DNA from: Cyclostephanos tholiformis
Taxonomy: Eukaryota > Bacillariophyta > Thalassiosirophyceae > Thalassiosirales > Thalassiosiraceae
DNA length: 18,986 bases
Reading direction: 5' to 3'
NCBI GenBank assembly: GCA_036939975.1
Contig: JALLPB010000257.1
Coordinates: 1 to 18,986, forward strand
The notes beneath the pieces are model-generated. The model worked only from the letters and a program-made list of their open reading frames with translations. It ran no database searches and was not told where the DNA came from. This document shows, piece by piece, positions 17,761-18,986 of this stretch. The translations under genes and the position numbers were made by a program. The stretch's first letter is position 1, and every line of letters starts with the position of its first letter.

Positions 17761-17870
17761 AACTATAGTATGTAGTATAACGGTAATAATGATATTGTTA
17801 TGTTAAATCCAATCAGGTCCAGTCTGTCGTGTGAGGTAGAGGAAATTAATATTTTAAGTTTACTGTGCTA
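17761..17870. other. EXO70/hydrolase tail-to-tail gap
   Basis: Only 110 bp separate the two convergent stop codons, so the 3' untranslated regions are very short or overlap. The interval is AT-rich (TAATATTTTAAG, GTTATGTTAAAT) with no canonical AATAAA in a convincing position. Confidence 0.5.
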
Positions 17871-18918
17871 TCAGCGCGGACACCGCTCGAGCACCCATTG
17901 TACGAAATCATCCTCTATAATCCCCAGCAACGGAGCAGGTTCGCATAGCAGTCCGTGGAGCGCGGCATAAGATTTAAGCGTTTTATCCTTCGACGGTGAT
18001 TTTCCCATTAGTTCTCTCGCCATGGAATTGTCCACCACTACATCCTCATCCGCGATCATGCACAGGAAGGGGACCGTCACCTCGTGGAACGATTGCTGTA
18101 TCTGGGTAGTGAACTCTATGCATGTTAGTGCCGATTGGGGGCTGTAGATATATAGATTAAGAACGAAGAGGGTCATATATGTGAGACGAGGGGGGATATC
18201 TTCCATCGAATGAGAAATCGGATATGTTGAGTGCAATTATATGTAGAATTTCTACGCACCGTAACTTCCCCTTGTAGGTTAGCGTATTCCTCTCGCATTC
18301 CGCCCGTCGCTCCTTGTCTCTATATTGAAGTTCCGGCCTCGTCGCCGACGATGGTATGATGGGCAAAAGGGGTACGATCGCGTTCAGCCATCCCAATGCC
18401 ATCCTCGATCCCGACCCGACGTTCAACGATAGCATCGGCGCTAGCATGACGACTCCGCTTACCGCCGAGGAGGGCATCCTATTGGCCACGGCAAGCGCTA
18501 TCGCGCCACCCATGCTGCTACCGACGAGGAAGAGGGGCACGCCCTCCTCCCCCCCGTCCCCGACGTTTTCCCTCGCGGCATATTGGGCAACGGCGATCCC
18601 GTCATTAATCATATCCTCGACGCACGTCAACAGTCCCCGCATCCCGGGGGACGCACCGTGTCCGGGGAGGTCCAATCCGTACACCATCAATCCATTCTCG
18701 GCGAGTAGGGACGATGCGTAGCGCACCGTGGGGTAGAGGGAGTGGGCGCCGAATCCGTGGTACACGACCGCGATTCCGCGTATGCGCCCACTCCCGGGGG
18801 ACGGGGGACGCCATTTGTACAGGGCGCACTCCACCCCGGGACGCGTGGTGAGGGTGCTCGTTTCGGCGATGATGCATGGCACGTCGTCAAACAGCGCCGC
18901 CTCTCTCCCTCCTGTCAT
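17871..18918 (-). CDS. Monoacylglycerol-lipase-like alpha/beta hydrolase
   Basis: Exons 18918-18260 and 18141-17871 join in phase 2 to encode 309 residues, close to the family length. The fold has the oxyanion-hole turn YHGFGAHS (53-60), the GLDLPGHGASPG segment (81-92) typical of the monoglyceride lipase/lysophospholipase group, and the nucleophile elbow VGSSMGG with Ser135. The acid is most likely Asp253 in ADEDVVVD, aligned with the Asp of the usual S-A-D-x-x-x-D; the base is His282 in AALHGLL. These enzymes cleave monoacylglycerols or related esters, releasing fatty acid; plant relatives act on caffeoyl shikimate or lysophospholipids, so the substrate is not certain. No signal peptide or membrane anchor is evident, suggesting a cytosolic or lipid-droplet enzyme. 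The start is the ATG at 18918; the frame extends upstream only without ATG. Confidence 0.88.
18142..18259 (-). other. Hydrolase intron (118 nt)
   Basis: On the minus strand it begins GTGCGTAGAA after AAGTTACG and ends TATATATCTACAG before CCCCCAATCGG. Joining recreates an Arg codon and gives YKGKLRPQSALTCIEF, matching the family's G-K-x-R-x-x-T-A-x-E segment between the cap and the acid residue. Confidence 0.92.
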
Positions 18919-18954
18919 CGTGGATGCGTAAAATGGAGCGATCCCAAAATTAAA

Positions 18955-18981
18955 TTTGTGTTTGTGCAACACAAACACAAA
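18955..18981. repeat. Perfect 12-bp inverted repeat, 3-nt loop
   Basis: TTTGTGTTTGTG at 18955-18966 is followed by CAA and then its exact reverse complement CACAAACACAAA at 18970-18981. It lies 37 bp upstream of the hydrolase ATG (minus strand), so it falls in the promoter or 5' leader. In RNA it would form a hairpin; in DNA a small cruciform or a paired binding site. Confidence 0.85.
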
Positions 18982-18986
18982 ATGTG

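Noticed and set aside
18919..18978. 20-residue N-terminal extension of the hydrolase
   Set aside because: The upstream frame would need a GTG start; the ATG at 18918 is the first in frame, and family members start near this point.

Overview
This is a stretch of eukaryotic nuclear DNA. Three spliced genes with short GT-AG introns (72, 172 and 118 nt), intronless long genes, in-frame stops confined to transposon relics, and protein families such as EXO70 and MLH1 rule out a bacterial source. The combination of a diatom-like LINE, a secreted protein with Met/Ser/Pro-rich segments, and a homologue of the flagellar protein CCDC146/MBO2 suggests a stramenopile, most likely a centric diatom (these make flagellated sperm). 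That placement is inference from recalled family resemblance, not a database result. One N at 13816 and several very long G/C runs indicate a draft assembly.

Layout. 1-250: imperfect GGCGGGA-type minisatellite. About 235-3020, minus strand: a decayed LINE (endonuclease, linker, and the first part of the reverse transcriptase, ending at motif A). About 3160-5622, plus strand, head-to-head with the LINE: a second dead non-LTR element of a different type, with a C-terminal CCHC knuckle and PD-(D/E)XK-like nuclease; its reverse transcriptase core has been deleted. 5623-6286: AT-rich, no gene recognised. 6287-7204, minus: a two-exon gene for a secreted protein with two copies of an unfamiliar six-cysteine domain. 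7205-8341: intergenic. 8342-11017, plus: an 891-residue coiled-coil protein that I assign to CCDC146/MBO2. 11018-11344: a tail-to-tail gap carrying TTAGGG telomere-like units between two copies of a 24-bp repeat. 11345-14777, minus: full-length MLH1 mismatch repair protein in two exons. 14778-15020: a 243-bp divergent promoter. 15021-17760, plus: exocyst subunit EXO70, whose frame changes at or near a 24-G homopolymer. 17871-18918, minus: a two-exon monoacylglycerol-lipase-like alpha/beta hydrolase.

The left third is a transposon graveyard and the right two thirds a compact gene-dense block (intergenic gaps of 110 to about 1140 bp). The host genes do not form a pathway: they serve mismatch repair and meiosis (MLH1), exocytosis (EXO70), lipid or ester hydrolysis, flagellar structure (CCDC146) and secretion. 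MLH1 and EXO70 share one short promoter. No tRNA, rRNA, CRISPR array or operon was recognised. The most novel item is the duplicated six-cysteine secreted protein; the most informative about lifestyle is the flagellar CCDC146/MBO2 homologue.
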